DNA of 64,000 nt, taken from contig NZ_FOXS01000002.1 of the NCBI RefSeq assembly GCF_900115775.1, positions 651,129 to 715,128 of the forward strand. The letters run 5' to 3'. The notes beneath the pieces were generated by a model. That model ran no database searches. It was not told the DNA's origin and worked only from the letters and a program-made list of their open reading frames with translations. Source of the DNA: Hymenobacter arizonensis (GTDB taxonomy: Bacteria > Bacteroidota > Bacteroidia > Cytophagales > Hymenobacteraceae). Positions 44,252-52,453 of the stretch are shown here, one piece after another; the stretch's first letter is position 1, and the number at the start of each line of letters is the position of its first letter. The position numbers were made by a program, and so were the translations under genes.

Positions 44252-44776
44252 CTAGCTAGCGGCGTTGCCGTCGGGCCCGGCGTGGCCGCGAAACAGCAGA
44301 ATGTCTTTGTCGAACATGTAGATGCCGCTCTTGTCGTCGCCCACCAGCTCGAGCTTGTCGTTGAGGGTGCGGGCCAGGGCTTCTTCCTCCAGCTGCTCCG
44401 ACACGTACCACTGCAGGAAGTTGTGAGTGGCAAAGTCCCGCTCCTGCAGCGCCAAGCCCACCAGCTCGTTGATGCTGGCCGATACCTCCATCTCGTGGCG
44501 CAGAAAATCCTGAAACACCCGCTGCAGCGACTGAAACGTGACTACAGGCTGCGGCAGGGCCGGCACCACCGCAAAGCCGCCCCGCTCGTTGACGTAGCGG
44601 ATGAGCTTGAGCATGTGCACTCGCTCCTCGTTGCTTTGCTGGTAGAAGAAGTTGGTGACGCCGTCGAGCCCCGGCTGAATTTCGGCCCACGAGGCCATGG
44701 CCAGATAGGCTTGCGACGACTGCGCCTCCATGGCAATCTGTTGGTTGAGCGCGTCCTTGATGGATTGAGTGAGCAT
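44252..44776 (-). CDS. Non-haem ferritin
   Basis: A 174-residue four-helix iron-storage protein. Helix A has LNQQIAMEAQSSQAYLAMASW, with the Glu that begins the ferroxidase centre. Helix B has NEERVHMLKLIRYVNERGG, with the ExxH pair of iron ligands. Helices C and D carry HEMEVSASINELVGLA and WYVSEQLEEEALARTLNDKLE. Length and motifs fit bacterial FtnA rather than bacterioferritin (no haem Met seen). It oxidises and stores iron in the cytoplasm. The gene is monocistronic and faces the kinase at 43035-44135. OxyR occurs in the window but is distant. Confidence 0.95.
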   Translation of the reverse strand: MLTQSIKDALNQQIAMEAQSSQAYLAMASWAEIQPGLDGVTNFFYQQSNEERVHMLKLIRYVNERGGFAVVPALPQPVVTFQSLQRVFQDFLRHEMEVSASINELVGLALQERDFATHNFLQWYVSEQLEEEALARTLNDKLELVGDDKSGIYMFDKDILLFRGHAGPDGNAAS

Positions 44777-44889
44777 ACGCAGGCAGGCAGGCTAAGATGA
44801 TGGGCGGGCCACAGCAAGCAGGGCCCTGCCCGAAAGTACTACTTACGTGCCAAGGCTGGGGGCGGGGTGCTTTTCGATGACCCGGGGCC

Positions 44890-44948
44890 GAAAACGCAAA
44901 AACCCGGAGAAGCGCTTCTGCCGGGCAGCAAGCATTTCTCCGGGTTTG
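44890..44948 (-). terminator. Terminator after tRNA-Thr (minus strand)
   Basis: AAACCCGGAGAA and TTCTCCGGGTTT pair across a loop of about 28 bases that itself folds (GCCCGG/CCGGGC), followed by a T-rich stretch. Confidence 0.85.
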
Positions 44949-44956
44949 AAAAGGGG

Positions 44957-45029
44957 AGCCTCTTATTGGACTCGAACCAACGACCTGCTCATTACGAATG
45001 AGCTGCTCTACCAACTGAGCTAAAGAGGC
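44957..45029 (-). tRNA. tRNA-Thr (CGT)
   Basis: A 73-base cloverleaf read on the minus strand. Acceptor arms GCCTCTT and AAGAGGC pair, with discriminator T. The D arm is TAGCTCAGTTGGTAGAGCA. The anticodon stem GCTCA/TGAGC closes TTCGTAA, giving anticodon CGT. The T arm contains GGTTCGAGTCC. CCA is not encoded. Confidence 0.96.
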
Positions 45030-45168
45030 TTATTTCCCAGCCAACGATTTTGGAGGGGAGTGCAAAGATAGGCACCGCGCCGGACGCCGCGCAACCGCCA
45101 CCGTGGAAAAGTTTGGCAACCCCGCCTCGCGGTCAGCGTTCTATCAAGGCTACCCTTTCCTGCTACAT

Positions 45169-45609
45169 ATGAAACTACTGCCTTCGCTGGCTGCCGGCTT
45201 TGCCGGAGCCGTGGTTCTCACCGCCATTCACGAAACCGTGCGCCACCTGCGGCCCGAAGATGCCCCGCGCATGGACGTGCTGGGCATGCGCGGCCTGCGC
45301 AAGCTGTTGGGCAAAGCCGACCTGCCCCAGCCCGATAACGACACCTTGTTTGGCATGACCATGGCCGGCGACATTCTCAGCAATGGCCTCTACTACAGCC
45401 TCGTGGGCAGCGGTCGCCACGCGCTGCGCCGGGGCGCACTGCTGGGCGTGGCCGCCGGTGTGGGCGGGGTGCTGCTGCCGGGCCCGCTGGGCCTAGGCGA
45501 AGCACCTAGCAACCGTACCCCCCAAACCCAAGCCATGACTGTGGCCTGGTACACGGCTGGCGGCCTGGTTGCCGGCGCCGTGGCGCAGGCCCTGCGGAAA
45601 GGCCGGTAG
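45169..45609 (+). CDS. Small membrane protein of unknown function
   Basis: A 146-residue protein. The N-terminus (MKLLPSLAAGFAGAVVLTAI) is a hydrophobic helix that could be a signal or an anchor. The middle is charged (HETVRHLRPEDAPRMDVLGM), and the rest contains two or three hydrophobic stretches (TLFGMTMAGDILSNGLYYSL, ALLGVAAGVGGVLLPGPLGLG, TVAWYTAGGLVAGAVAQAL). I recognise no family; the layout suggests an inner-membrane protein. The upstream ORF start at 45103 is not supported. It lies alone between tRNA-Thr and the DUF4834 gene. Confidence 0.75.
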   Translation: MKLLPSLAAGFAGAVVLTAIHETVRHLRPEDAPRMDVLGMRGLRKLLGKADLPQPDNDTLFGMTMAGDILSNGLYYSLVGSGRHALRRGALLGVAAGVGGVLLPGPLGLGEAPSNRTPQTQAMTVAWYTAGGLVAGAVAQALRKGR

Positions 45610-45756
45610 CTTCTGGGTCGCGTCACTGTACGGAGTCTTGTTGTGAGCTGCGGGAGCTTTTGCGGCCGTGCGGCCGTTGAGAGCAGTAGAGGGCCCACGG
45701 TTCGGTCGCCTTTCGACGCTGGCTGTACCTTGCGGCGGCTTTTACGTTTCTAGGCT

Positions 45757-46017
45757 ATGAAGTTCTGGTTTATCTTGATTTTGGTTTTTGTGGCAATGCG
45801 CTATGTATTGCCCATTGTGTTGCGGCTGGTGCTGGCCGGCTTTGTGCGCAAGCAAATGCGCAACGGCGGCTTTGTGGTGCCTCCGCAGTCGCGGCCCGGC
45901 CCGCCGCCCGTGCCTGGCGAAGTTCGGGTCGACTACGTGCCCCCCGTGGCGCCCGAAGCGGAGAAGCCACCGGGCTTCAAAGGCGGCGAGTACGTTGATT
46001 TCGAGGAAGTCAAATAG
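45757..46017 (+). CDS. DUF4834 family small membrane protein
   Basis: An 86-residue protein with one N-terminal membrane helix (MKFWFILILVFVAMRYVLPIVLR), a short basic stretch (RKQMRNGG), then a Pro-rich tail ending GGEYVDFEEVK. This fits the DUF4834 layout, a Bacteroidota-specific family of unknown role. A TACCTTGC promoter-like element at 45726-45733 precedes it. A 31-bp imperfect inverted repeat follows immediately. Confidence 0.8.
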   Translation: MKFWFILILVFVAMRYVLPIVLRLVLAGFVRKQMRNGGFVVPPQSRPGPPPVPGEVRVDYVPPVAPEAEKPPGFKGGEYVDFEEVK

Positions 46018-46018
46018 C

Positions 46019-46110
46019 GCGCAAGGGTTCGCGAAGTAAAAATTAAGTCTCGCTAGGTGTTGCTTCAACATTTTGGCGGGACTTAATTTTTGCTCTGCGA
46101 ATCCTTGCGC
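46019..46110. repeat. Imperfect 31-bp inverted repeat between DUF4834 and YfhO genes
   Basis: Arms 46019-46049 (GCGCAAGGGTTCGC...AAAAATTAAGTC) and 46080-46110 pair with four mismatches around a 30-base spacer. A TACCTTCG promoter-like element for YfhO lies a few bases downstream. Confidence 0.75.
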
Positions 46111-46155
46111 AACTGTACCTTCGGGCACGTTTTTGTGTTCCCTAAAATTGCCCTG

Positions 46156-48723
46156 ATGGCTGCTGTTGCTTCTGCTTCTTCTGTTTCGTCCGCGCCGTGG
46201 TGGCGCCGGGCGCTGCCCCACGTGCTGGCAGTCCTGTTTTTCGTGCTGCTGGCCTGCGTGTATTTCTCGCCTATAGTGTTCGATGGCAAGACGCTGGCCC
46301 AGCACGACATCACCCAGTTTCAGGGTGGCGCCCACGAGGCGCAGGAGTACGCCAAAGCCATGGGCAAGGAGGCGCTCTGGACCAATTCCATGTTCTCGGG
46401 CATGCCCACCTACCTCATCAGCCTGCACTTTCCGGGCGACTGGTCAGGGTACTTGCAAAAAATCATGACCCTGGGTTTGCCCGCTGTGGTAGCCAACTTG
46501 TTCCTGGCGCTGCTGTGCGGCTACATCTTGCTGGTGGCGCTGGGCGTGCGGCCGTTGGTGGCCGTGGCCGGGGCCGTGGCGCTGGGCTTTTCGAGCTACA
46601 ACCTCGCTATTCTGGCCGCGGGCCACAACACCAAGAGCATTGCCCTGGCCTATGCGCCCCTGGTGCTGGGCGGCGTGCTGGTGGCATACCGCCGCGATAA
46701 GTGGCTGGGGGCCGCGCTCTTCGCCGTGGGCCTCACCCTAAACGTGCGCGCCAACCACCTCCAGATTACGTATTACCTGATGCTGCTGGTGGTCATTTTC
46801 GGCATCATCGAGCTGGTGGCTGCGGCCCGGGCCGGCCGCCTGCCCGAGTTCCTGAAGCGCACGGCGTTGCTGGGCCTGGGCGCGGCCCTGGCCGTGGGTG
46901 TGAGCTTTGGCCGCCTCTACACCACCCTGGAGTACAGCAAGTACAGCAACCGCGGCCGCACCGAGCTCAAGAGCCCGGCACCCGGCCAGGCCTCGGCCAC
47001 CAACCCTGATGACGAGAGCACTGGCGTCGACCGCGACTACGCTTTCCAGTACAGCTACGGCGTGGGCGAAACCATTACCCTGCTGATTCCCAACTTCTAC
47101 GGCGGCGCCAGCGCCATGCCGCTCGGTACCGATTCGAACCTGGCCAAAGCCGGCCTGCCCCATGAATACCTCACGGGGATGCCCACCTACTGGGGCCAGC
47201 AGAGCTACACGGCCGGCCCGGTTTACATGGGCGCGGTGGTGTGCTTTCTGTTTATTCTGGGGCTGTTTGTGGTGGAAAAACGCACGCGCTACTGGCTGCT
47301 GGCGGGTACCATTCTGTCCATTCTGCTGGCCTGGGGCAAGAACTTCGAGACCTTCAACTACTTGATTTTCGACATTCTGCCGGGCTACAACAAGTTCCGG
47401 GCCGTGAGCATGGCACTGGTTATTGCCCAACTGGCCATGCCCATCCTCGGCGCGCTGGCCTTGAGCCGCGTGCTGCGGCCCCACCCCAAGCCGCAGCCCT
47501 TGGTTCCGGCCGATGCCCAGCAGCACCCTGCGCTGGCAAAAGCGGCCGGAGCGGCCAAAGTGCCCATGTCGGGCGAAGCAGCGGCCTTGCTGCCCAAGGT
47601 GCTGTATGCCGGCGCCATCACGGCGGGCCTGTGCGTGCTGGCGTATCTGGCCAGCTTCAGCTTCGATTTTGCGGCGCCGATTGATAATGAGCTGACCAAG
47701 CAGGGTTTCACGCCGGAGCTGCTGGGCGCCCTGCGCGCCGACCGGGCCGACCTGCTGCGCGGCGACGTGTGGCGCGGGCTGCTGTTCATTGGTGCCGCGC
47801 TGGCGGTGCTGTATTTCTACCTCAAAGGGCGGCTGGAGGCCGTGCCGGCCGCGGCCATCATGGTGCTGCTGGTGCTAGTCGATTTGTGGGGCGTCGACAA
47901 GCGCTACCTCGGCACGGACAAATTCCAGCGCGAGACCATTGCCGAAGCCTTCCAGCCCTCGCCCGCCGACCAGATGATTCTGCAAGACCCGGGTCTGAGC
48001 TACCGCGTGCTCAACATGCAGAACCCCTTCAACGAAGCCCAGACATCCTACTTCCACAAGAGCATTGGGGGCTACCACGGGGCCAAGCTGCGCCGCTACC
48101 AGGACCTCATCGAGCGCCAGATTTCGAACAACAACCAGCAGGTGCTCAACATGCTGAACACGCGTTATCTCATCACCGGCGACCCCAAGCAGCCCGTGCA
48201 GCGCAACCCCGGCGCCCTGGGCAATGCCTGGTTTGTGAGCGAGGTGAAAACCGTGAACAGCCCCGACGAGGAAATGACGGCCCTTAACACCCTGAATCCG
48301 GCCACGGAGGCCGTAGTGGACGCGAGCAAGTTCCCGCAGCAAAAAGCCGCGACCTACGACATCACCGGGGCCACCATCAAGTTGACGGGCTATAGCCCCG
48401 ATGAGCTGAAATACAGTTACCAGTCGCCCCGCAATGGCATGGTGGTGTTCTCCGAAATCTACTACGCCGATGGCTGGCAGGCTTTCCTCGATGGCAAGCC
48501 CGTGCCGCACCTGCGGGCCGACTACGTGTTGCGGGCCATGCCAGTGCCGGCCGGCTCGCACACCATCGAGTTCCGTTTCGAGCCTAATTCCTACTCCGTT
48601 GGCAACGGGGTTTCGCTGGCTTCCAGCATTGCGCTGCTGCTGGTGCTGGTAGGGGCGGGCGTATACGCCTCGCGCCGCAAGCAAACTGCTGACGCTCCGG
48701 TAGCCGCCGCTCCGCTGGCATAA
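46156..48723 (+). CDS. YfhO family membrane protein
   Basis: An 855-residue polytopic protein. The N-terminal two thirds hold about 12 hydrophobic segments with the YfhO signature QHDITQFQGG and NTKSIALAYAPLVLGG in the first half. The C-terminal part is extracytoplasmic and beta-rich (KLTGYSPDELKYSYQSPRNG, VVFSEIYYADGWQAFLDG), followed by a last helix (ASSIALLLVLVGAGVYASRR). YfhO-type proteins are linked to sugar transfer onto envelope polymers in some Firmicutes; in Bacteroidota the substrate is not known. I chose the ATG at 46156 because it precedes the first helix. Confidence 0.87.
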   Translation: MAAVASASSVSSAPWWRRALPHVLAVLFFVLLACVYFSPIVFDGKTLAQHDITQFQGGAHEAQEYAKAMGKEALWTNSMFSGMPTYLISLHFPGDWSGYLQKIMTLGLPAVVANLFLALLCGYILLVALGVRPLVAVAGAVALGFSSYNLAILAAGHNTKSIALAYAPLVLGGVLVAYRRDKWLGAALFAVGLTLNVRANHLQITYYLMLLVVIFGIIELVAAARAGRLPEFLKRTALLGLGAALAVGVSFGRLYTTLEYSKYSNRGRTELKSPAPGQASATNPDDESTGVDRDYAFQYSYGVGETITLLIPNFYGGASAMPLGTDSNLAKAGLPHEYLTGMPTYWGQQSYTAGPVYMGAVVCFLFILGLFVVEKRTRYWLLAGTILSILLAWGKNFETFNYLIFDILPGYNKFRAVSMALVIAQLAMPILGALALSRVLRPHPKPQPLVPADAQQHPALAKAAGAAKVPMSGEAAALLPKVLYAGAITAGLCVLAYLASFSFDFAAPIDNELTKQGFTPELLGALRADRADLLRGDVWRGLLFIGAALAVLYFYLKGRLEAVPAAAIMVLLVLVDLWGVDKRYLGTDKFQRETIAEAFQPSPADQMILQDPGLSYRVLNMQNPFNEAQTSYFHKSIGGYHGAKLRRYQDLIERQISNNNQQVLNMLNTRYLITGDPKQPVQRNPGALGNAWFVSEVKTVNSPDEEMTALNTLNPATEAVVDASKFPQQKAATYDITGATIKLTGYSPDELKYSYQSPRNGMVVFSEIYYADGWQAFLDGKPVPHLRADYVLRAMPVPAGSHTIEFRFEPNSYSVGNGVSLASSIALLLVLVGAGVYASRRKQTADAPVAAAPLA

Positions 48724-48784
48724 AGGCGCCCGCGTGGGGCTCTGGTTTTGCTAGGGCTCCACGCGCTACCGCCGCTGAGTCGGC

Positions 48785-48796
48785 TACCTTTCTGCA
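48785..48796 (+). promoter_or_regulatory. Promoter-like element overlapping the start of a PLP-enzyme gene
   Basis: TACCTTTC (48785-48792) ends 3 bases before the ATG at 48796. If used, the transcript would be leaderless or nearly so. The last G of the consensus is C, and no -33 box is evident. Confidence 0.35.
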
Positions 48797-49725
48797 TGCA
48801 GTCTGACCGCGCACTTTTACAGGAAATCAATGAGCCCCTGGCCGCTGCGCATGGCGTGCGCCTACTGCTGTGGCGCGATGATTTGGCGCACCCAGACCTG
48901 CCCGGCAACAAAGCCCGCAAGCTGAAGTACAACCTGGAGGCCGCCCGCCAGCAAGGCCACCACACGCTGCTGACTTTTGGCGGTGCCTACTCCAACCACG
49001 TGGCCGCAGTGGCTACGGCCGGCCGGCTGTACGGATTTAAAACCATTGGCTTGATTCGGGGTGACGCCCCGGGCGCTGGCCACGCCGTGCTGAACCCCAC
49101 GCTAACCCAGGCCGTGGCCGATGGCATGGCCCTGCACTACCTGGACCGCAACACCTACCGCCGTCGCTCCGACCCTGATTTTATAGCCGAACAGCTGGCT
49201 GCCTTCGGCCCGGCCTACGTGCTGCCTGAGGGCGGCACCAACCCCCTGGCCCTGCCCGGCTGCGCCGAGTTGGTGGCCGAGCTGCGCTCCCTAACCGACT
49301 TTGATGCGCTGGCTGTGGCCGTGGGTACGGGCGGTACCCTGGCCGGACTCCTCACGGGCCTGGCGGGCCAGCAGCAGGCCGTGGGGGTAGCAGCCCTGAA
49401 AAACGGCAGTTTCCTGCGCGCCGAAGTAGATGCCCTGACCGAGCAGGCGGTAGGGCAGGCTTTCGCCAACTACTCGCTTCAAACCGATTACCACTTTGGC
49501 GGCTACGCCAAATACTCCGCCGAGCTGCTGGGGTTCATTCGGCAGTTTCGGGAGCGGCATGCGGTGCTGCTCGACCCGGTTTATACCGGCAAGCTGCTCT
49601 ATGGCGTGCTGGATTTAATTGGCAAGGGGCACTTTCGGCGGGGCAGTACTGTGGTGGCGATTCATACCGGCGGCTTGCAGGCCTGGGCGGGCTGGCACCA
49701 GCGGTTCGGGAGCATTGCGGACTGA
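48796..49725 (+). CDS. PLP-dependent enzyme, ACC deaminase / D-cysteine desulfhydrase-like
   Basis: A 309-residue fold-type II PLP enzyme. GNKARKLKYNLEAARQQG holds the Schiff-base Lys. FGGAYSNHVAAVATAGRLYG is the phosphate-gripping region. EGGTNPLALPGC and VAVGTGGTLAGLLTG form the glycine-rich loops. It resembles the family of 1-aminocyclopropane-1-carboxylate deaminases and D-cysteine desulfhydrases; the reaction is not settled from sequence, and desulfhydrase activity on D-cysteine is the more common one in bacteria that do not meet plants. The start at 48796 aligns with the family N-terminus (LLQEINEPL). It stands alone. Confidence 0.87.
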   Translation: MQSDRALLQEINEPLAAAHGVRLLLWRDDLAHPDLPGNKARKLKYNLEAARQQGHHTLLTFGGAYSNHVAAVATAGRLYGFKTIGLIRGDAPGAGHAVLNPTLTQAVADGMALHYLDRNTYRRRSDPDFIAEQLAAFGPAYVLPEGGTNPLALPGCAELVAELRSLTDFDALAVAVGTGGTLAGLLTGLAGQQQAVGVAALKNGSFLRAEVDALTEQAVGQAFANYSLQTDYHFGGYAKYSAELLGFIRQFRERHAVLLDPVYTGKLLYGVLDLIGKGHFRRGSTVVAIHTGGLQAWAGWHQRFGSIAD

Positions 49726-49742
49726 ATAGCGGTTGGTGTCCG

Positions 49743-49809
49743 TTCCTATGTGTGACCCCACCCCCAGCCCCTCTCCCGGAGGGGCTGGGGGTGGGGTCAC
49801 ACATAGGAA
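49743..49809. repeat. Perfect 31-bp palindromic hairpin
   Basis: 49743-49773 and 49779-49809 are exact reverse complements, TTCCTATGTGTGACCCCACC and so on, around the loop TCCCG. The C-rich centre recalls family A. It may end transcription from both sides, but there is no T run. Confidence 0.92.
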
Positions 49810-49839
49810 AACTCAATGTACCAATCGAGAATCTCCTTA

Positions 49840-51000
49840 TTAGCCAGCGCGCCGCTGCCAGCGGGCCGTTAGCTCCAGTGCTGCCAGCACGAATACCACC
49901 ACCAAAACCGGCGCGAGAAACCGGACGTCCCAGTCATCAACTGTAAGCATGATGATGGCCGTCTGGAGCAGAAAAATAGCCGCCAGAAATACCCGGGCCG
50001 GCCGCCAGATGGCGGCCTGGCGCGCCCCCAGCGCCGCCAGCACATAGGCTGGCCACAGCACGGCCACGCCCACCAGGCGGTGCGCCAGCGAATAATGCGG
50101 CTTGAGGTAGCTCACGAAAACAAATAGCTTGCCGAGCATCAGCCGCCCCAGGTAAATGGGGTTGTGGAAAGCAAAGTAGAGCACCCGCGCGGCCGGACCA
50201 GTGCCGGGCGGCGGCATATTGAGCGGTTCGGCCTGGTGCACGGCCCAGAGCTGGTAGCGAAATATCAGCTCGCCGCGCTGGTAGGTGTCCATGAGGTAAT
50301 AGGTGGCAAGCTGGTGGTTGAGGGCCTGCCACAGCAGGGGCGACAGTAGGACTAGCAGGAACAGCGCCGCCCGCCAGGGCCGTGAGTCGCGGCGGCGGCG
50401 CAGCGCATCGAGCCCCGCCAAGCCAGCTGCCAGCCCCACCATAAACCCGTTGGGCCGGGCCAGCGCCGTGAGTGCTAGCAGGAGCAGCAGCAGCGCCCAG
50501 GCTTTGCGCCCGCCGTGGCGCACGCGAGTAAACGCACCGAATGACAGCGCCACCAGGCTGATAAACAACGACTCGGTGAGCAGAAAAACGTTGAACTGCT
50601 GGATATCGGGCCAGGCAATAAAGAGCAGGGTGGCCAGTGCCGCGGCTTCGCGCCGCCCCTCGGCCAGCCGGCGCGTGCCCTGGTACACGGCCCGCGTGGC
50701 CAGGGCCGAAACCGCCATCTGGCCAGCTACTATCCCCCACCAGCCCGCGCCCAGCCACAGCCAGAAGCTTTGAAACAGCGGGTAGAGTACGTAGCGCAGG
50801 TTGTGGCCGGGCTCGAAGTAGCCGCGCTCGGCAATGTTGGCGGCGTACTCCAGGTAGCGAAAGCTGTCGTTGGCAAAGTGGGGGCCGTGAAACTTCCGCA
50901 AATACACCAACTGCACCAGCACCCACAGGCTCGCCAGCAGGGCCGGGTGCCGCGGCCACAGGCGCCGAACCAGCAATCGAAAAAAGAATAACACGCCCAT
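49840..51000 (-). CDS. Polytopic membrane protein, possibly GT-C-like glycosyltransferase
   Basis: A 386-residue protein with about nine hydrophobic helices. The short loop after the first helix has FANDSFRYLEYAANIAERGY, where the Asp-containing loop recalls GT-C enzymes that use lipid-linked sugars (family motif D/E in the first periplasmic loop). Next come QMAVSALATRAVYQGTRRLA and IAWPDIQQFNVFLLTESLF, where TESLF resembles the ArnT/PMT-like family. The start at 51000 was chosen over upstream in-frame codons that read through the divergent gene. It diverges from the DUF4230 gene, whose start is 65 bases away. Confidence 0.7.
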   Translation of the reverse strand: MGVLFFFRLLVRRLWPRHPALLASLWVLVQLVYLRKFHGPHFANDSFRYLEYAANIAERGYFEPGHNLRYVLYPLFQSFWLWLGAGWWGIVAGQMAVSALATRAVYQGTRRLAEGRREAAALATLLFIAWPDIQQFNVFLLTESLFISLVALSFGAFTRVRHGGRKAWALLLLLLALTALARPNGFMVGLAAGLAGLDALRRRRDSRPWRAALFLLVLLSPLLWQALNHQLATYYLMDTYQRGELIFRYQLWAVHQAEPLNMPPPGTGPAARVLYFAFHNPIYLGRLMLGKLFVFVSYLKPHYSLAHRLVGVAVLWPAYVLAALGARQAAIWRPARVFLAAIFLLQTAIIMLTVDDWDVRFLAPVLVVVFVLAALELTARWQRRAG

Positions 51001-51064
51001 GGCCCGCAAAGCTAGCGGCTGGCCCGCCCGAACGCCGCCGCCCGGGGCCCGTACTGTAGAGCCT

Positions 51065-51700
51065 ATGAATCTATTTCGCCTAATTCGTCGCCTGCTGCCG
51101 CTCTTGTTTCTGGTGGGACTGGGGTGGTTTCTGTGGCGCAAGGTGGGCCCCGTACTTGGCGAGCTAAACGAAGCCAGCAGCTTGAACCCGCAAGTCACCG
51201 TCACTCACAACACGGTTCTGACCCAGGTCGAAGCTCTGGGCCGGCTGGAGCTGGTGCGCTACCGCTTCAAGGACGTAGTGGAATACAAGCGCCGCACCTA
51301 CCGCTTCCTGCCCGAATCGAAAGTGGCCCTGGTGGTGGCCGGCGAGGCCGTGGGCTGCATCGACTTGCGCAAGCTCCGGCCCCAGGACGTGGTGCTGGAG
51401 GGCGACTCGGTAGTGCGCGTGTCGCTGCCCGCGCCCGAGCTGTGCAGCTTCCAGATAAACCACAACCAAAGCCGCGTCTTCAGCACCGAAAACGGCTTTT
51501 TCCAAGATGCCGAACTGGTGGATGAAGGGTACAAGTACGCCGAAGCGCAGGTGCGCAATGCAGCCTTGCAGTCGGGTATCCTGCCCGCCACCCAGCGCAA
51601 CGCCGAGCAAATACTAGTGCCCATGCTGCGCACGCTGACTGGCCGGCGCGTCATCCTGGGCCAGCAAATGACGCTGCCGAAGGCCGGGCCCAAGCAGTAG
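51065..51700 (+). CDS. DUF4230 domain protein
   Basis: A 211-residue protein. An N-terminal membrane helix (LLPLLFLVGLGWFLWRKVGP) anchors a domain with the DUF4230 features: VTVTHNTVLTQVEALGRLEL near the start, then VALVVAGEAVGCIDL, a beta-rich middle, and a late helix with YAEAQVRNAALQSG. The family is widespread and uncharacterised, and is thought to face the periplasm. It diverges from the gene at 49840-51000 and ends just before a family B palindrome. Confidence 0.85.
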   Translation: MNLFRLIRRLLPLLFLVGLGWFLWRKVGPVLGELNEASSLNPQVTVTHNTVLTQVEALGRLELVRYRFKDVVEYKRRTYRFLPESKVALVVAGEAVGCIDLRKLRPQDVVLEGDSVVRVSLPAPELCSFQINHNQSRVFSTENGFFQDAELVDEGYKYAEAQVRNAALQSGILPATQRNAEQILVPMLRTLTGRRVILGQQMTLPKAGPKQ

Positions 51701-51710
51701 AATTGCGCGA

Positions 51711-51795
51711 AGTAGCGCGGACTTTTAGTCCGCGGCGGCAAATAGCTACACGGAGGCGGGTGTAATTGGTGCGCGGACTAAAAGTCCGCGCTACT
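51711..51795. repeat. Family B inverted repeat supplying the RecX stop
   Basis: 51711-51734 and 51772-51795 are exact complements (AGTAGCGCGGACTTTTAG...). The second arm ends within the TAA stop of the recX-like gene (51797-51795 on the minus strand). Confidence 0.9.
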
Positions 51796-52301
51796 TACTC
51801 GTCGTCTTCCGGCGCTTTGCCCAAGTCATCGAGCGCAATTTTGATAAGGTCCTGTTCGTAACCCTTACCGGTGAGGTACTGCGAGATTTTCATGCGGCGC
51901 ACGCGCGGGTTCTTCTCCTTTTCCTGGCGGTCCTTCTTCTCCATCACGTCTACCAGGTTCTGGTAATACTCCTCGCCGTCAATCTCCTTCATGCCCGACT
52001 TGATGCAGTACTCGCTGATGCCTTTTTGCTTGAGCTCCTGCAAAATGCGGCGGCGGCCCCACTTCTTTTGCCGGTAGTGGCCGCGCACGAAAGCCTGGGC
52101 AAACCGCTCTTCGTCCAGCAGCTTTTCCCGGCTCAGTCGGATGATGATTTCGCCGGCTTCGTCCTCGTCCAGGCCGTAGGAGCGGAGCTTTTGCTCCACC
52201 TCTTTCTGGGTGCGCTCCTGGTAGGCGCAGAAGGAGGCAATCTTTTGCAGGGCTTCGCCGGGCGTGTATTGCTTAGGCGTCTTGTCGGGGCTTTTAAACA
52301 T
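51795..52301 (-). CDS. recX: RecX regulatory protein
   Basis: A 168-residue helical protein of the RecX family, which binds RecA filaments and damps recombination. The three-helix repeats are visible: YQERTQKEVEQKLRSYGLDE, IIRLSREKLLDEERFAQAFV, then WGRRRILQELKQKGIS. The C-terminus is long and charged (RVRRMKISQYLTGKGYEQDL). No recA is adjacent. It diverges from the EamA gene at 52454. The stop codon coincides with the inner edge of a family B palindrome. Confidence 0.92.
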   Translation of the reverse strand: MFKSPDKTPKQYTPGEALQKIASFCAYQERTQKEVEQKLRSYGLDEDEAGEIIIRLSREKLLDEERFAQAFVRGHYRQKKWGRRRILQELKQKGISEYCIKSGMKEIDGEEYYQNLVDVMEKKDRQEKEKNPRVRRMKISQYLTGKGYEQDLIKIALDDLGKAPEDDE

Positions 52302-52453
52302 TTAACAGGTATCAATTAACATTTAACAGCCGTCCTTCTTTTGCTTTCAGCGGCTCCCTTCTAACAATGCCGGCCGAAGTTCGTTACCCGTTCCCGTCTG
52401 TTGAGTGGAATTCCTTGAACGCTAACGAAGGATTGTCAAGTGTTGATTGATAA

